Assembly: GCF_030323145.1 (NCBI RefSeq)
Contig: NZ_CP100470.1
Location: 2,645,001-2,709,000, forward strand
Origin: Mesorhizobium sp. C432A
GTDB taxonomy: Bacteria; Pseudomonadota; Alphaproteobacteria; Rhizobiales; Rhizobiaceae
Direction of reading: 5' to 3'
DNA length: 64,000 bases
A model generated the notes under the pieces. That model was not told the origin of the DNA. It saw only the letters and a program-made list of their open reading frames with translations, and did not search any database. Below, piece after piece: positions 47,680 to 57,265 of this stretch (positions are counted from its first letter, which is position 1; each line of letters begins with the position of its first letter). The position numbers and the translations under genes are program-made.

Positions 47680-48681
47680 ATGAAAGCGTTTAGAATAGCC
47701 CTGCTCGCATCCGCGGTTCTGCTTGCGCCGGCCTCGCTGGCCTACAGCCAGGAATGCGCCAAGGAACCGGTGACCGTCGGCTTCCTGCCCAAGCTCGACA
47801 CCGATCCCTACTTCAAGGTGGCTTTCGGCGGCGCCGAAGAGGCGGCGAAGGAAATTGGCGGCACCGCCACCCAGGTTGCCCCTTCGCAAGCGACGGCCGA
47901 GGCACAGATCGAATTCATCAACAGCCTTGTGTCGCAGAAGGTCGGGGTCATCGCTATCGCCGGCAACGACGCCAATGCGGTTGCGCCTGCGCTGAAGCGC
48001 GCCGTTCAGCAAGGCGTCCGGGTGATCTCGTACGATTCCGACGTCGCGGCCGATGCGCGCGCGGTGTTCGTGAACCAGGTGAAGGGCGACAGTCTGGCCG
48101 AAATGATGCTGGAAAGCGCATTCAACCTCAGCGGCGGCGAAGGCGAGTTCGCCATCCTGTCGTCGACGCCGACGGCGACCAACCAGAACGCCTGGATCGA
48201 CTTCATGAAGGCGAAGATGGCGGCAGAGCCGAAATACGCCAAGATGAAACTGGTGCAGGTCGCCTATGGCGAGGAGAGCGAGCAGGTCAACCAGCAGCAG
48301 GCCTTGGCGCTGGTGCAGGCGTTTCCGGATCTCAAGGTGATCATCGTGCCGGCAGGCATTGGCCTTCCGGCGGCCGCGCGCGCACTCGAGGAAGCCGGCA
48401 TGATCGGCAAGGTCAAGCTGACCGGCCTTGCGCCGGCCACTTTGATTTCGAAATACATCAAGGATGGCGCTGCCCAGGATATCTGGTGGAATGTCACCGA
48501 TCTCGGCTACCTGACCTATCAGGCGGCCCAGGCGCTGGCGCAGTGCAAGATCACCGGCAAGGAAGGTGAGAAGTTCACGGCGGGCAGGCTCGGCGAATAC
48601 ACGATCGGGGCCAGCGGCGAACTGATCCTTGGCCCGGCCAAGATCGTGACGCCGGAAAATCTGGCCGAGTTTAAGTTCTAA
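47680..48681 (+). CDS. Sugar ABC transporter substrate-binding protein
   Basis: A 333-residue periplasmic binding protein. A signal peptide (KAFRIALLASAVLLAPASLAYSQ) is followed by a RbsB/RhaS-like fold (VGFLPKLDTDPYFKVAFGGAEEAAKEIGG). GGAGGAG lies before the ATG. It follows the permease by 46 bp in one operon. AI-2, rhamnose or other 6-deoxy sugars are possible ligands; not decidable here. A hairpin follows its stop. Confidence 0.9.
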   Translation: MKAFRIALLASAVLLAPASLAYSQECAKEPVTVGFLPKLDTDPYFKVAFGGAEEAAKEIGGTATQVAPSQATAEAQIEFINSLVSQKVGVIAIAGNDANAVAPALKRAVQQGVRVISYDSDVAADARAVFVNQVKGDSLAEMMLESAFNLSGGEGEFAILSSTPTATNQNAWIDFMKAKMAAEPKYAKMKLVQVAYGEESEQVNQQQALALVQAFPDLKVIIVPAGIGLPAAARALEEAGMIGKVKLTGLAPATLISKYIKDGAAQDIWWNVTDLGYLTYQAAQALAQCKITGKEGEKFTAGRLGEYTIGASGELILGPAKIVTPENLAEFKF

Positions 48682-48696
48682 GCCTCCCAAGGCCCG

Positions 48697-48724
48697 GCGG
48701 GCGCCGGTTCAAGCCGGCGCCCGC
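48697..48724 (+). terminator. Hairpin after the binding-protein gene
   Basis: Eleven-bp G+C-rich arms (48697-48707 and 48714-48724) around TTCAAG, 16 bp after the stop. No long T-run follows, so it may attenuate or stabilise the transcript before the next gene. Confidence 0.55.
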
Positions 48725-48760
48725 TCGTTCAATTGTCAGTCGAAAAGCGTGAGGGCGACG

Positions 48761-49522
48761 ATGAAACTCTTGCTGGCAGGCGAGACCTTCGCGGCGACGA
48801 CCTCGGTCGCCGCCGGCGGCGATGTGCTGACGAGTGCGACGTGGGTAAACGGCGCGACGGCCTTCAATGCCGCACTTGCCGCAGAGGGCATAGCGGTGAC
48901 GCAGATCGGTGGCGATCGCTGCGCGGCCGAATTTCCGTATGACCTCGACGCGCTGGCCGAATACCAGGCGGTGGTGATCTCCGATGTCGGCGCGCTGACC
49001 TTGCTGGTCACGCCGGAGGCCCGCGCCGGGCGCATCGGCGTCAACCGCCTCGACGTCCTCAAGGCCTATGTCGAAGGCGGCGGCGGGCTGATGCTGGCCG
49101 GCGGCTATATGGGGTTCCAAGGCATGTTCGGCACGGCGCGTTTCCACGACACCCCGGTCGAGGACGTGCTGCCCGTGCGCTGCCTGCCATTCTCGGACGG
49201 GCTGGAAGTGCCGCAAGGCCTGCAGCCGTCGATCCTTCAGGCGTCGCATCCGATCCTTGCCGGTGTCGCGGGTCCGTTGCCGCCGATCCTCGGCATGAAC
49301 AAACTCGATTTTAGGCGCGACGGCTCGTCCCAGCTTCTGGCGACCTGCCATTATCGCGGCACGGACTGGCCGCTGCTTGCGGTTCGTGAGCATGGCCGTG
49401 GCCGCACCGTCGCGTGGGCGACCGACATCGGCCCACACTGGCTGTCGCAGGACTTTTTGGGATGGCCGCTCTACGGCAAGCTGATGGGCAACGTCGTGCG
49501 CTGGCTGGCCGGCAAGGATTAA
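48761..49522 (+). CDS. Glutamine amidotransferase-like protein (COG5426 type)
   Basis: A 253-residue protein with a class I amidotransferase-like fold: LLLAGETFAATTSVA, AVVISDVGALTLLVTP, YVEGGGGLMLAGGYMGFQG and GRGRTVAWATDIGPHWLSQDF. Neither a nucleophile elbow with Cys nor a triad is evident (GGYMGF replaces G-x-C-x-G), so it is probably non-catalytic. ATG 48761 follows GAGGG; GTG 48749 is an alternative. It follows the sugar ABC genes and is probably part of that operon, perhaps processing the transported compound. Confidence 0.75.
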   Translation: MKLLLAGETFAATTSVAAGGDVLTSATWVNGATAFNAALAAEGIAVTQIGGDRCAAEFPYDLDALAEYQAVVISDVGALTLLVTPEARAGRIGVNRLDVLKAYVEGGGGLMLAGGYMGFQGMFGTARFHDTPVEDVLPVRCLPFSDGLEVPQGLQPSILQASHPILAGVAGPLPPILGMNKLDFRRDGSSQLLATCHYRGTDWPLLAVREHGRGRTVAWATDIGPHWLSQDFLGWPLYGKLMGNVVRWLAGKD

Positions 49523-49544
49523 GCCTGGCGTGTTTGTAGGGCAG

Positions 49545-49976
49545 CTAGTCCGGCTTGCTGCTCAACGCTTCGCGCAGCGCTTGGATCCGCCGATTCAAGG
49601 CATCGAGATCAGCCATCGTCATGCCCGAGCGTTCGATCAGGGTTTCGTTGAGGCAGTTGCACTGGACGAGCAGCGCGCGGCCGGCAGGCGTCAGGTCGAC
49701 CTGCACTTGGCGCTCGTCCGTCTGGCTGCGCTGGCGGGTGACGAGACCGGCCTGTTCCATGCGCTTCACCAGCGGCGTGATGGTGCTCGATTCCAAAGCG
49801 AGCCTGTGCGCAATCGAGCCGACCGACATCCCGCGGGCTTCGGCAAGTGCGTTCAGCACGAGATATTGCGGATAAGTGATGCCCATCTCGTCCAGCATGG
49901 GCTTGTAGGTGCGATTGATTGCTATGCTGGTGGCGTAAAGCGTGAAGCAGAGCTGGTTGTCCAACGGGAGAGGCAC
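49545..49976 (-). CDS. MarR/OhrR-family redox regulator
   Basis: A 143-residue winged-helix repressor. LDNQLCFTLYATSIAINRTYKPML carries the conserved reactive cysteine in the DNQLCF motif (the OhrR peroxidatic Cys), then GITYPQYLVLNALAE and the wing DERQVQVDLTPAG. Start GTG 49976 is used because AAGGA stands eight bases upstream and family proteins begin close to LDNQLCF; the ORF is open to 50171. It is divergent from an alpha/beta hydrolase, with palindromic sites between. Predicted to sense organic hydroperoxide or hypochlorite. Confidence 0.85.
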   Translation of the reverse strand: MPLPLDNQLCFTLYATSIAINRTYKPMLDEMGITYPQYLVLNALAEARGMSVGSIAHRLALESSTITPLVKRMEQAGLVTRQRSQTDERQVQVDLTPAGRALLVQCNCLNETLIERSGMTMADLDALNRRIQALREALSSKPD

Positions 49977-50027
49977 GAGGCATTCCTTTAGCCGACTGAG
50001 CACATCAATATGTACCACGAAAAATGA

Positions 50028-50037
50028 TATCGCGATA
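50028..50037. promoter_or_regulatory. Candidate OhrR-like operator, copy 1
   Basis: TATCGCGATA, a perfect 10-bp palindrome near the OhrR-like regulator start. A second copy lies 47 bp downstream. The pair in a divergent promoter suggests autoregulation and hydrolase control. Confidence 0.6.
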
Positions 50038-50083
50038 CATATTTTCTGTAGACAAGGATTTGGACCTGCGCTAGTCGTATGGT

Positions 50084-50093
50084 TATCGCGATA
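50084..50093. promoter_or_regulatory. Candidate OhrR-like operator, copy 2
   Basis: A second perfect TATCGCGATA, 34 bp upstream of the hydrolase start region, followed by a half-copy TATCGCG at 50099-50105. It is placed to overlap the hydrolase promoter. Confidence 0.6.
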
Positions 50094-50127
50094 TTGATTA
50101 TCGCGGAAGCAATCAATGGAGAGCGAG

Positions 50128-50970
50128 ATGACCAAGCCCGGCAGCAGCACGATCACCACCAAGGATGGCACCGAAATTTTCTACAAGGATTGGGGAACGG
50201 GACAACCCATCGTCTTCCATCACGGCTGGCCGCTGAGCAGCGACGACTGGGACGCCCAGATGCTGTTCTTCCTGTCCAAGGGCTACCGCGTCATTGCCCA
50301 TGACCGGCGCGGCCATGGCCGCTCGACCCAGACCGATACCGGCAACGAGATGGACACCTACGCCGCCGATGTCGCGGAGCTTGCAGCGCATCTCGACCTC
50401 AAGAACGCCATCCATGTCGGCCATTCCACCGGTGGCGGCGAAGTGGCCCGTTATGTCGCGAAGTACGGCTCCGGCGGCCGTGTCGCCAAGGCCGCATTGC
50501 TCGGCGCGGTGCCGCCGATCATGCTGAAGACGGCGTCCAATCCCGGCGGCCTGCCGATCGAGGTGTTCGACGGTTTCCGCTCCGCCCAGGCAGCCAACCG
50601 CGCCCAGTTTTTCCACGACGTCGCGGCCGGCCCGTTCTACGGCTTCAATCGCCCCGGCGCCCAGGTGTCGCAGGCTGTCGTCGAGAATTGGTGGCGCCAG
50701 GGCATGATGGGCGGCACCAAGGCGCATTATGATTGCATCAAGGCGTTCTCGGAAACCGACTTCACCGACGATCTGAAGGCCATCGAGGTGCCGGTGCTGG
50801 TGATGCATGGCGACGACGACCAGATCGTTCCGATCGCCGACTCCGCGCTGCTGGCTGTCAAGCTGCTCAAAAAGGGCGAGCTCAAGGTCTACAAGGGCTT
50901 CCCGCACGGCATGGCGACGACCCATGCCGATGTCATCAATGCCGACCTGCTGGCGTTCTTCAAGGCCTAG
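50128..50970 (+). CDS. Alpha/beta hydrolase, non-heme chloroperoxidase-like
   Basis: A 280-residue alpha/beta hydrolase. The nucleophile is in GHSTGGGE, the acid in [10 protein letters not shown] and the histidine in [20 protein letters not shown] is the family oxyanion region. The class includes cofactor-free chloroperoxidases and perhydrolases. ATG at 50128 follows GGAGAG; ATG 50116 is the alternative. It is divergent from the OhrR-like regulator, fitting induction by an oxidant. Natural substrate unknown. Confidence 0.88.
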   Translation: MTKPGSSTITTKDGTEIFYKDWGTGQPIVFHHGWPLSSDDWDAQMLFFLSKGYRVIAHDRRGHGRSTQTDTGNEMDTYAADVAELAAHLDLKNAIHVGHSTGGGEVARYVAKYGSGGRVAKAALLGAVPPIMLKTASNPGGLPIEVFDGFRSAQAANRAQFFHDVAAGPFYGFNRPGAQVSQAVVENWWRQGMMGGTKAHYDCIKAFSETDFTDDLKAIEVPVLVMHGDDDQIVPIADSALLAVKLLKKGELKVYKGFPHGMATTHADVINADLLAFFKA

Positions 50971-51050
50971 AATCGTCCAGGCGGATAGGCAAATGCAGCC
51001 GCCGTCAGGCGGGTGCATTTGCTTTCGTCGAAATGTCAGCGGGACAGTGC

Positions 51051-51965
51051 CTATTTATCGAGAAAACCAGTGATCAGTTTGACGGTGTCGTCGGGGTTTT
51101 CCTCCATGATCCAGTGTCCGGAAGCGGGCACGATGCCGCCCGTTACATCGGTCGCAACAAGCCGCAGGAGATCGGCCTGCGTAGTGCCAGCGGATTTTTC
51201 ACCGCCGACAGCCAGTAGCGGCATGGTCAGTTTGCCGCCGGCGGCAAGCATCGCCTGGTTGTCGATCGCGTCCTGGTCAAACGCCTTGAACTGCTCGAAA
51301 GCGTCATGCATCGCATGCGGGCGGGCATAGAGTTTGGCGTAGTGCCTGCGCGTCGCCTCGTCGATCTTCTTGGGGTCAGCCGACAGCTCGTTGTAGAAGC
51401 GGTCGAGATAGATGCGCTCGCGCCCCGCGACCAGCCGCTCCATATCAGGGCCGCGGAAGTTGAAGTGCCAAAGCAGCGGGCTTTGCTTGATCTTTTCCCA
51501 GTCGCCTATGCCGGGCAGCGGCGCGTCGATGATAACCCATTTGGTGATGCGCTTGGGATACTGAGCGGCGAGCGCATAGCCGACCATGTTGCCGATGTCG
51601 TGGGTGACGAGATCTGCCTTGTCGATCTTCAGGGCATCCAACACGCCGGCGATGTCGACGGCCTGGTTCTTCTTGGCGTAGCCCGCTTCCGGGTGGGCCG
51701 ACAGACCCATGCCGCGCAGGTCCGGCACGATGACGGTGTGGTCCTTTGCGAGGGCGATGGCCGCGGCGCCCCACATGTCTCCGGTATCGGCAAAGCCGTG
51801 CAGCAGCACGACGGCGGGACCCTTGCCGCCAACGCGCACATAGAGTTTGGTGCCGTTGGTTTCGACGGACTGCGTCTTGAAACCCGGCGGAAAGGGAACG
51901 ATGCGTGCCGTCGCCGGCAAGGTAACAAGAAGCACACCCAATACGGCCAATACGATCTTGCGCAT
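51051..51965 (-). CDS. Secreted alpha/beta hydrolase (epoxide hydrolase/dehalogenase-like)
   Basis: A 304-residue hydrolase with a signal peptide (KIVLAVLGVLLVTLPATARI). Nucleophile elbow VTHDIGNMVG has an aspartate nucleophile (D in H-D-x-G), as in haloalkane dehalogenases and epoxide hydrolases, and the C-terminal histidine is in ASGHWIMEE. HGFADTGDMWG forms the oxyanion area. ATG at 51965 follows GGGGGA; longer frame to 52040 lacks a signal. Substrate unknown. Confidence 0.85.
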   Translation of the reverse strand: MRKIVLAVLGVLLVTLPATARIVPFPPGFKTQSVETNGTKLYVRVGGKGPAVVLLHGFADTGDMWGAAAIALAKDHTVIVPDLRGMGLSAHPEAGYAKKNQAVDIAGVLDALKIDKADLVTHDIGNMVGYALAAQYPKRITKWVIIDAPLPGIGDWEKIKQSPLLWHFNFRGPDMERLVAGRERIYLDRFYNELSADPKKIDEATRRHYAKLYARPHAMHDAFEQFKAFDQDAIDNQAMLAAGGKLTMPLLAVGGEKSAGTTQADLLRLVATDVTGGIVPASGHWIMEENPDDTVKLITGFLDK

Positions 51966-52106
51966 GTCATCCCCCAGAGACGTCGAAGGCCCCAAGCCTT
52001 CGTTGATGACTATCTCTAGCAGGCTTTTCAACCAGCGCATGGTGAAAGAATCACAGAGGGCGCAGCAATGCCGCGCCCTGCGTCAAATCCGCAAAATCGA
52101 CCGGTT

Positions 52107-53351
52107 TTATCTGGCCGCCGCTTGCGCCTTCCTGGCTTCCTTCATGTTGGGCAGGAACACCGTCAGCAGGCCGAGCAGCGGCAGATACGAGCAGATCTGG
52201 AAGACGAAATCGATGCCCTTCATGTCGGCGACGACGCCGAGCACGGCGGCTGCAATGCCGCCCATGCCGAAGGCGAAGCCGAAGAAGATCCCGGCGATGG
52301 TGCCGACACGTCCCGGCACCAACTCCTGCGCAAACACGACGATGTTGGAGAAGGCCGAGGACAGGATCAGGCCGATCAGCACCGTCAGCACCATCGTCCA
52401 TTCGAAATTGGCGTAGGGCAGCGCCAGCGTGAACGGCAGCACGCCGACGATCGAGAACCAGATCATCGCCTTCTGGCCGTAGCGGTCGCCGAACGGTCCG
52501 CCGAGCAGGATGCCCAGCGCCGAGGCGCCGAGGAACAGGAACAGCATGACCTGGCTCATCTGCACCGACACGCCGAACTTATGGATGGAATAAAAGGTGT
52601 AGTAGCTGGAGAGCGAGGCGATGTAGGCGTTCTTGGTCAGCACCAGCAGCGTCAGCACCGCCAGCGCTCCCATCACCTTCTTGCGCGGGAAGGGGGAGAC
52701 GAAGCTTGCCGCCTTGCGATTGCCCTGCGCGGCGCGCATCCGGCTGTACCAGCCGCCGACCCGCGACAAAACGATGATGCCGATCAGAGACCCGACGGCG
52801 AACCATGAAATGCTGGTCTGGCCGAAGGGCACAACGATGAAGGCAGCGAGCAGCGGCCCCATCGACTGGCCGAAATTGCCGCCGACCTGGAACAAAGATT
52901 GCGCCAGGCCAAAGCGGCCGCCGGAGGCAAAGCGGGCAATGCGCGAGGATTCCGGATGGAAGATCGCCGAGCCGATTCCGATCAGCGAGGCGCCGACCAG
53001 AAGCAGCGCATAGTGGCCGGCATAGGCCAGAACGATCAGGCCAATCAGCGAGGACGCCATGCCGTAGGGCAGCGAATAGGGCATTGGCCGCTTGTCGGTG
53101 ATCATGCCGATGACCGGCTGCAGCAGCGACGCCGTGACCTGGAAGGTGAAGGTCAGAAGACCGATCTGCCAGAAATCGAGACCGTAATTCTCTTTCAGCA
53201 GCGGATAGATCGCCGGCAGCAGCGATTGCATGATGTCGTTGATGCCGTGGCAAAAGCTCACCGCCAGAATGACGGTGAAGGCGGTCGCCTGGGCTGAAGG
53301 GAGGCTGGCGCTTGGCTGCGGTGCAATGCTGGTGGCTGTCGTATCGGTCAA
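52107..53351 (-). CDS. MFS transporter, fosmidomycin-resistance (Fsr) type
   Basis: A ~414-residue inner-membrane exporter with twelve predicted helices (e.g. FTVILAVSFCHGINDIMQSLLPAIYP, MSQVMLFLFLGASALGILLGGPFGDRYG). Sequence and length match the Fsr family, which pumps out small drugs. The start is uncertain: TTG 53351 has GGAG six bases upstream; ATG 53549 would add 66 basic, repetitive residues. It is divergent from an AraC regulator. Confidence 0.85.
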   Translation of the reverse strand: MTDTTATSIAPQPSASLPSAQATAFTVILAVSFCHGINDIMQSLLPAIYPLLKENYGLDFWQIGLLTFTFQVTASLLQPVIGMITDKRPMPYSLPYGMASSLIGLIVLAYAGHYALLLVGASLIGIGSAIFHPESSRIARFASGGRFGLAQSLFQVGGNFGQSMGPLLAAFIVVPFGQTSISWFAVGSLIGIIVLSRVGGWYSRMRAAQGNRKAASFVSPFPRKKVMGALAVLTLLVLTKNAYIASLSSYYTFYSIHKFGVSVQMSQVMLFLFLGASALGILLGGPFGDRYGQKAMIWFSIVGVLPFTLALPYANFEWTMVLTVLIGLILSSAFSNIVVFAQELVPGRVGTIAGIFFGFAFGMGGIAAAVLGVVADMKGIDFVFQICSYLPLLGLLTVFLPNMKEARKAQAAAR

Positions 53352-53554
53352 GGCAGGCTCCGAGGTCTTTTTGGCGGGTGTTTGCCCGCGGGCAGGCTTG
53401 GCGGCCGCTCCCGCGGACCGCCTTAAGGACGCTCGTCTGAAGCGCTTGGGCGACGCCCCTGCGGAGCGCCTTGGGGATGGCTGCCTTATAAGCCGCTTGC
53501 GAGGCGACTTCTTTCGTGGTTTGGTCCAATAGTTTCGCAAGTGGGCCATAGCCG

Positions 53555-54427
53555 ATGCCACATGGCAGGGACATCTTCCGCGCCGGCAATGCCGATCTCG
53601 GCCGATTGCACGAAAGCCGCTGGCAGTGGCTGGAGGAGGTTTCCGGGCCGGCGGTGGCTTTGCCGACCGAATATCCGGACGGTTACCTCGTGCCGCAACA
53701 CCGCCACAGCCGCAGCCAACTGCTGCATGCGCTGGTCGGTGTCGTGCTGGTGACGACCAGGTACGGGCGCTGGATGGTGCCGCCCGACCACGCAATGTGG
53801 ATACCGGCCGGCACCGAGCATTCTGTCGAAATGCTGGGCGACGTCTCGATGCGCTCGGTCTATGTCATGCCGGGCGCTATCCCCGGCCTGCCGGAAGGCT
53901 TGCGTGTCGTCGGCGTCACCGAGCTGATGCACAGCCTGATCGTAGAATCGGAAAAGCTGCCGCAAGGTGGCGAACTGGAAGGCCGCGGCGGGTTGATCAT
54001 GAACCTCTTGCTGCACGAGATCCCGACCTTGCCGGAACGGCCGCTCGGCCTGCCGTTCCCGTCCGACCCGAAGCTGGCGGCGCTCTGCCGACGCTTTGTC
54101 GCGGCACCTTCGCCGCACGCCACGATCGACGAGTGGGCGGATGCCGCAGGCATGAGCCGGCGCTCCTTCACCCGCGCCTTCCAGCGCCAGACCGGACTGT
54201 CCTTGTCGACTTGGCGCCAGCAGGCCTGCCTGTTTGCGGCACTTCCCAGGCTCGCCGATGGCGAGCCGATCACCAGGGTGGCGCTCGACCTCGGTTATGA
54301 CAGCGTGCCGGCATTCATAACCATGTTCAAGCGCATGCTCGGGGCCTCGCCGCGCGGCTATATGCGCGGCGCCCGCGACGAAGGCATGCGGCGGGCTCAG
54401 CCTCGACTTGAGGCCCCGGCGCCGTAG
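53555..54427 (+). CDS. AraC-family transcriptional regulator
   Basis: A 290-residue regulator. An N-terminal cupin-like sensor (VPQHRHSRSQLLHALVGVV, PDHAMWIPAGTEHSVEM) precedes two C-terminal HTH motifs (HATIDEWADAAGMSRRSFTRAFQRQTG and ITRVALDLGYDSVPAFITMFKRMLGASPRGY). It is divergent from the Fsr-type MFS gene and probably controls it; the inducer is unknown. Confidence 0.9.
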   Translation: MPHGRDIFRAGNADLGRLHESRWQWLEEVSGPAVALPTEYPDGYLVPQHRHSRSQLLHALVGVVLVTTRYGRWMVPPDHAMWIPAGTEHSVEMLGDVSMRSVYVMPGAIPGLPEGLRVVGVTELMHSLIVESEKLPQGGELEGRGGLIMNLLLHEIPTLPERPLGLPFPSDPKLAALCRRFVAAPSPHATIDEWADAAGMSRRSFTRAFQRQTGLSLSTWRQQACLFAALPRLADGEPITRVALDLGYDSVPAFITMFKRMLGASPRGYMRGARDEGMRRAQPRLEAPAP

Positions 54428-54463
54428 CGCCAGGAAAAAGCCCGCAGCACTTTGTCGTAGGCC

Positions 54464-55435
54464 CTAGTCCAGCTGAACGCCGCTGGCCTTGACGATCGGT
54501 TCCCATTTGGCGAGTTCGGCCTTCACATGCGCTCCAAGCTCTTCCGGGGTGGAGGCCACTATCGAGGCGCTGAACTGGGCCATGCGGGCGATCACATCAG
54601 GGTCTTTCAGGGCTTCAACTGCCGCCTTCTGAAGAACGGCGACGACCTCCGGCGGCGTGCCTGCGGGCGCGAACAGAGCGTTCCAGCTGTAGGTTTCATA
54701 GCCGGGAATGGTTTCGGCAATGGCCGGTATGTCGGGGAAGGAGGGAACGCGCTCCTTGGTGGTGACGCCAAGCGCTCTCAGCGTCCCGCTCTTGATATGG
54801 CCCGATGAAGAGGGGAGGTTGTCGAACATCATCGGCACCTGATTGCCGATAACGTCGTTCAAGGCCGGTCCGGCGCCCTTGTAGGGAATGTGCTGCATAC
54901 TGACGCCGGCCATCGTCTTGAAAAGCTCGCCGGAGAGATGCAGCGGGGTGCCATTGCCTGATGAGGCGTAGGCATATTTGTCCGGGTCCTTCTTCAGCAT
55001 CTCGATCAGTTCCTTGACGTCCTTGGCGGGGAATTCAGGGTTCACGACCAGGACGTTTGGCACCAGCACGAGCAACGATATCGGCGCAAAATCCTTCTCC
55101 GCATCGTAGGGCTTTGTCTTCAGGATCAGCGGGTTGAGCGCGTGGGTTGCGACCGTGCCCATCAGGATCGTGTAGCCGTCCGGTTCGGCTCGGGCGACCT
55201 GGGCAGCGCCGATGCTGCCCCCGGCGCCGCCGACATTTTCGACGACAATCTGCTGGCCCAGCTTTTCGGACATCTTGTTGGCGACCAGGCGCGCGACCAG
55301 ATCCGTCGAGCCACCGGCGGAAAAGGGGACAACCATGGTGATGGTCCGGTCCGGAAAATCGGCGGCCCAGGCCGCCGGTGCTGAAAGGGTGGCTGCGATG
55401 GAAACCGCGAGCCCGAGCAAAGTCCTACGCCGCAT
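54464..55435 (-). CDS. Tripartite tricarboxylate transporter-type substrate-binding protein (TctC/Bug)
   Basis: A 323-residue periplasmic protein with a signal peptide (LLGLAVSIAATLSAPAAWA) and the Bug motifs PDRTITMVVPFSAGGSTDLVAR and ASSGNGTPLHLSGELF. Such proteins bind carboxylates. No tctA or tctB membrane genes are nearby, so it is an orphan or works with a distant permease. It converges with the AraC gene. Confidence 0.9.
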   Translation of the reverse strand: MRRRTLLGLAVSIAATLSAPAAWAADFPDRTITMVVPFSAGGSTDLVARLVANKMSEKLGQQIVVENVGGAGGSIGAAQVARAEPDGYTILMGTVATHALNPLILKTKPYDAEKDFAPISLLVLVPNVLVVNPEFPAKDVKELIEMLKKDPDKYAYASSGNGTPLHLSGELFKTMAGVSMQHIPYKGAGPALNDVIGNQVPMMFDNLPSSSGHIKSGTLRALGVTTKERVPSFPDIPAIAETIPGYETYSWNALFAPAGTPPEVVAVLQKAAVEALKDPDVIARMAQFSASIVASTPEELGAHVKAELAKWEPIVKASGVQLD

Positions 55436-55581
55436 CTGCTACTCCTCCGTTGATTGGAGGGGCAGTATGGCCATGGTGAACTCCTCGCACAATGCAACCA
55501 TGGACTGACTGCCCGCCTCAGGAGATCGGGCTTGACACCGATGCTTCGGTTGGCGTGCGCGAGAACGCCTCACCCCTCAGT

Positions 55582-56097
55582 TCAATCAGCCTTGGTCCAG
55601 CTGAAAACAAGCCATTTGTATCGTGACGTCTCTTCAGGCTCGGCCGTGTAGGTCATCTGCATGTCGCCGCCCTCGGCGTAGATGTCGAGCCTGGGCGCCG
55701 TGTCCAGTTCGAGCCACAGGGAATCGTTCTTGAACGACCATGTCCCGCACCAGACGCAAGGCCCCGATGCCGGGTCACCCGGTTGGTGAAAATTGTAGCG
55801 GCCGTCCGCCGTGATCTCCAGATAGCCGAAGGCGCCATAAAAGGCGGTCACAGTCTGCTGAAATTCGGTCGCAGACGCTTCCTGGTCGGGCTTCGCCGGC
55901 TCTTTCAGATCACGCGGTGGCCGGATTGCGGACCCTGCGATGCTCCATTTGCCGATGAAATCCTTTTCGGTGGGAAGATATTCCGTTTGCGCCTGCGCGG
56001 TCGAAACCGGAGCGATTCTCGGCGCATAGGCCGCGCTGGCGATGCCGATTGCGAGAAGCATTCCTGCGATGCCTGCAGCCTTGATTCGATTGCGCAT
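55582..56097 (-). CDS. Secreted hypothetical protein
   Basis: A 171-residue protein with a signal peptide (AAGIAGMLLAIGIASAAYA). The mature part begins EYLPTEKDFIGKWSIAGSA and holds beta-strand-like segments with two close cysteines (GPCVWCGTW), suggesting a lipocalin-like or small beta-barrel fold. ATG 56097 has AAAGGAG upstream. No family was recognised. Confidence 0.65.
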   Translation of the reverse strand: MRNRIKAAGIAGMLLAIGIASAAYAPRIAPVSTAQAQTEYLPTEKDFIGKWSIAGSAIRPPRDLKEPAKPDQEASATEFQQTVTAFYGAFGYLEITADGRYNFHQPGDPASGPCVWCGTWSFKNDSLWLELDTAPRLDIYAEGGDMQMTYTAEPEETSRYKWLVFSWTKAD

Positions 56098-56188
56098 CAG
56101 CTGGCTCCTTTCACGACGGTTTGGGGCAGATTCCAAAAAGGAGATTACCCCGAGCCAGGCCCGTGGGCACGCTTTTGGGCAACATGGA

Positions 56189-57124
56189 TTAATCGAACAG
56201 GCTCGACACGGACTCTTCGGTCGCTGTGCGCGAAATCGCCTCGCCCATCAGGTCGGCGATGGAGATGACGCGGATATTCGGGGCGTCGAGCACGCCTTGC
56301 GTCGGCTGGATGGAATCGGTGATCACCAGTTCCTGCAGCTTCGAGCCGCTGATCCGGGCGACCGCACCGCCCGACAGCACGCCGTGGGTGATATAGGCGG
56401 TGACGCTGGTAGCGCCGTTGGCGAGCAGCGCATCGGCGGCGTTGCACAGCGTGCCGCCGGAATCGACGATGTCGTCGATCAGCAGGCAATCCTTGCCGGC
56501 GACCGCGCCGATGATGTTCATCACTTCGGATTCACCGGGACGTTCGCGGCGCTTGTCGACGATGGCCAGTTGTGCGTCGAAGCGTTTGGCGAGCGCGCGG
56601 GCGCGCACCACGCCGCCAATATCGGGCGAGACGACGACGACATTGGCAAGCTGTTTGTATTTTGCCTTCACGTCGCGGGCCATCACCGGCACCGAGAACA
56701 GATTGTCGGTCGGAATGTCGAAAAAACCCTGGATCTGGCCGGCATGGAGGTCGAGCGTCAAAACGCGGTCGACGCCAGCGCGGGTGATCATGTTGGCGAC
56801 CAGCTTGGCCGAGATCGGTGTGCGGCCCGAGGCCCGGCGATCCTGCCTGGCGTAACCGAAATAGGGGATGACCGCGGTGATGCGCTTGGCCGAGGAGCGC
56901 ATGAAGGCATCGATCATGATGAGCAGTTCCATCAGATGATCGTTGGTCGGGAACGAGGTCGACTGCAGGATGAAGACATCCTCGCCGCGCACGTTTTCCT
57001 GGATTTCGACGAAGATTTCCTGATCGGCGAAGCGTCTGACGCTGGCCTTGCCCAGCGGGACATTGAGATAGCGGGCGACCGCTTCGGCCAGCACCCGGTT
57101 GGAATTGCCCGCGAAAAGCTTCAT
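56189..57124 (-). CDS. prs: Ribose-phosphate pyrophosphokinase (PRPP synthetase)
   Basis: A 311-residue class I enzyme that makes PRPP from ribose 5-phosphate and ATP. The start [20 protein letters not shown], the ATP/ribose site in [16 protein letters not shown] and the PRPP loop [15 protein letters not shown] are all present; length is usual. Monocistronic. Confidence 0.96.
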   Translation of the reverse strand: MKLFAGNSNRVLAEAVARYLNVPLGKASVRRFADQEIFVEIQENVRGEDVFILQSTSFPTNDHLMELLIMIDAFMRSSAKRITAVIPYFGYARQDRRASGRTPISAKLVANMITRAGVDRVLTLDLHAGQIQGFFDIPTDNLFSVPVMARDVKAKYKQLANVVVVSPDIGGVVRARALAKRFDAQLAIVDKRRERPGESEVMNIIGAVAGKDCLLIDDIVDSGGTLCNAADALLANGATSVTAYITHGVLSGGAVARISGSKLQELVITDSIQPTQGVLDAPNIRVISIADLMGEAISRTATEESVSSLFD

Positions 57125-57265
57125 GCACCGTTCCTGGCGAAGGATGGGGAGGTCCTCTTAATCGGGCTTGTAGCGAGCCGTGCCGGTATTGCAAGCCTCG
57201 TTGACGGGAATCCGCCGGCTAATCTCAAAAACGTCAACAGTGAACGGAAGCCGGTAACAGGCGGA

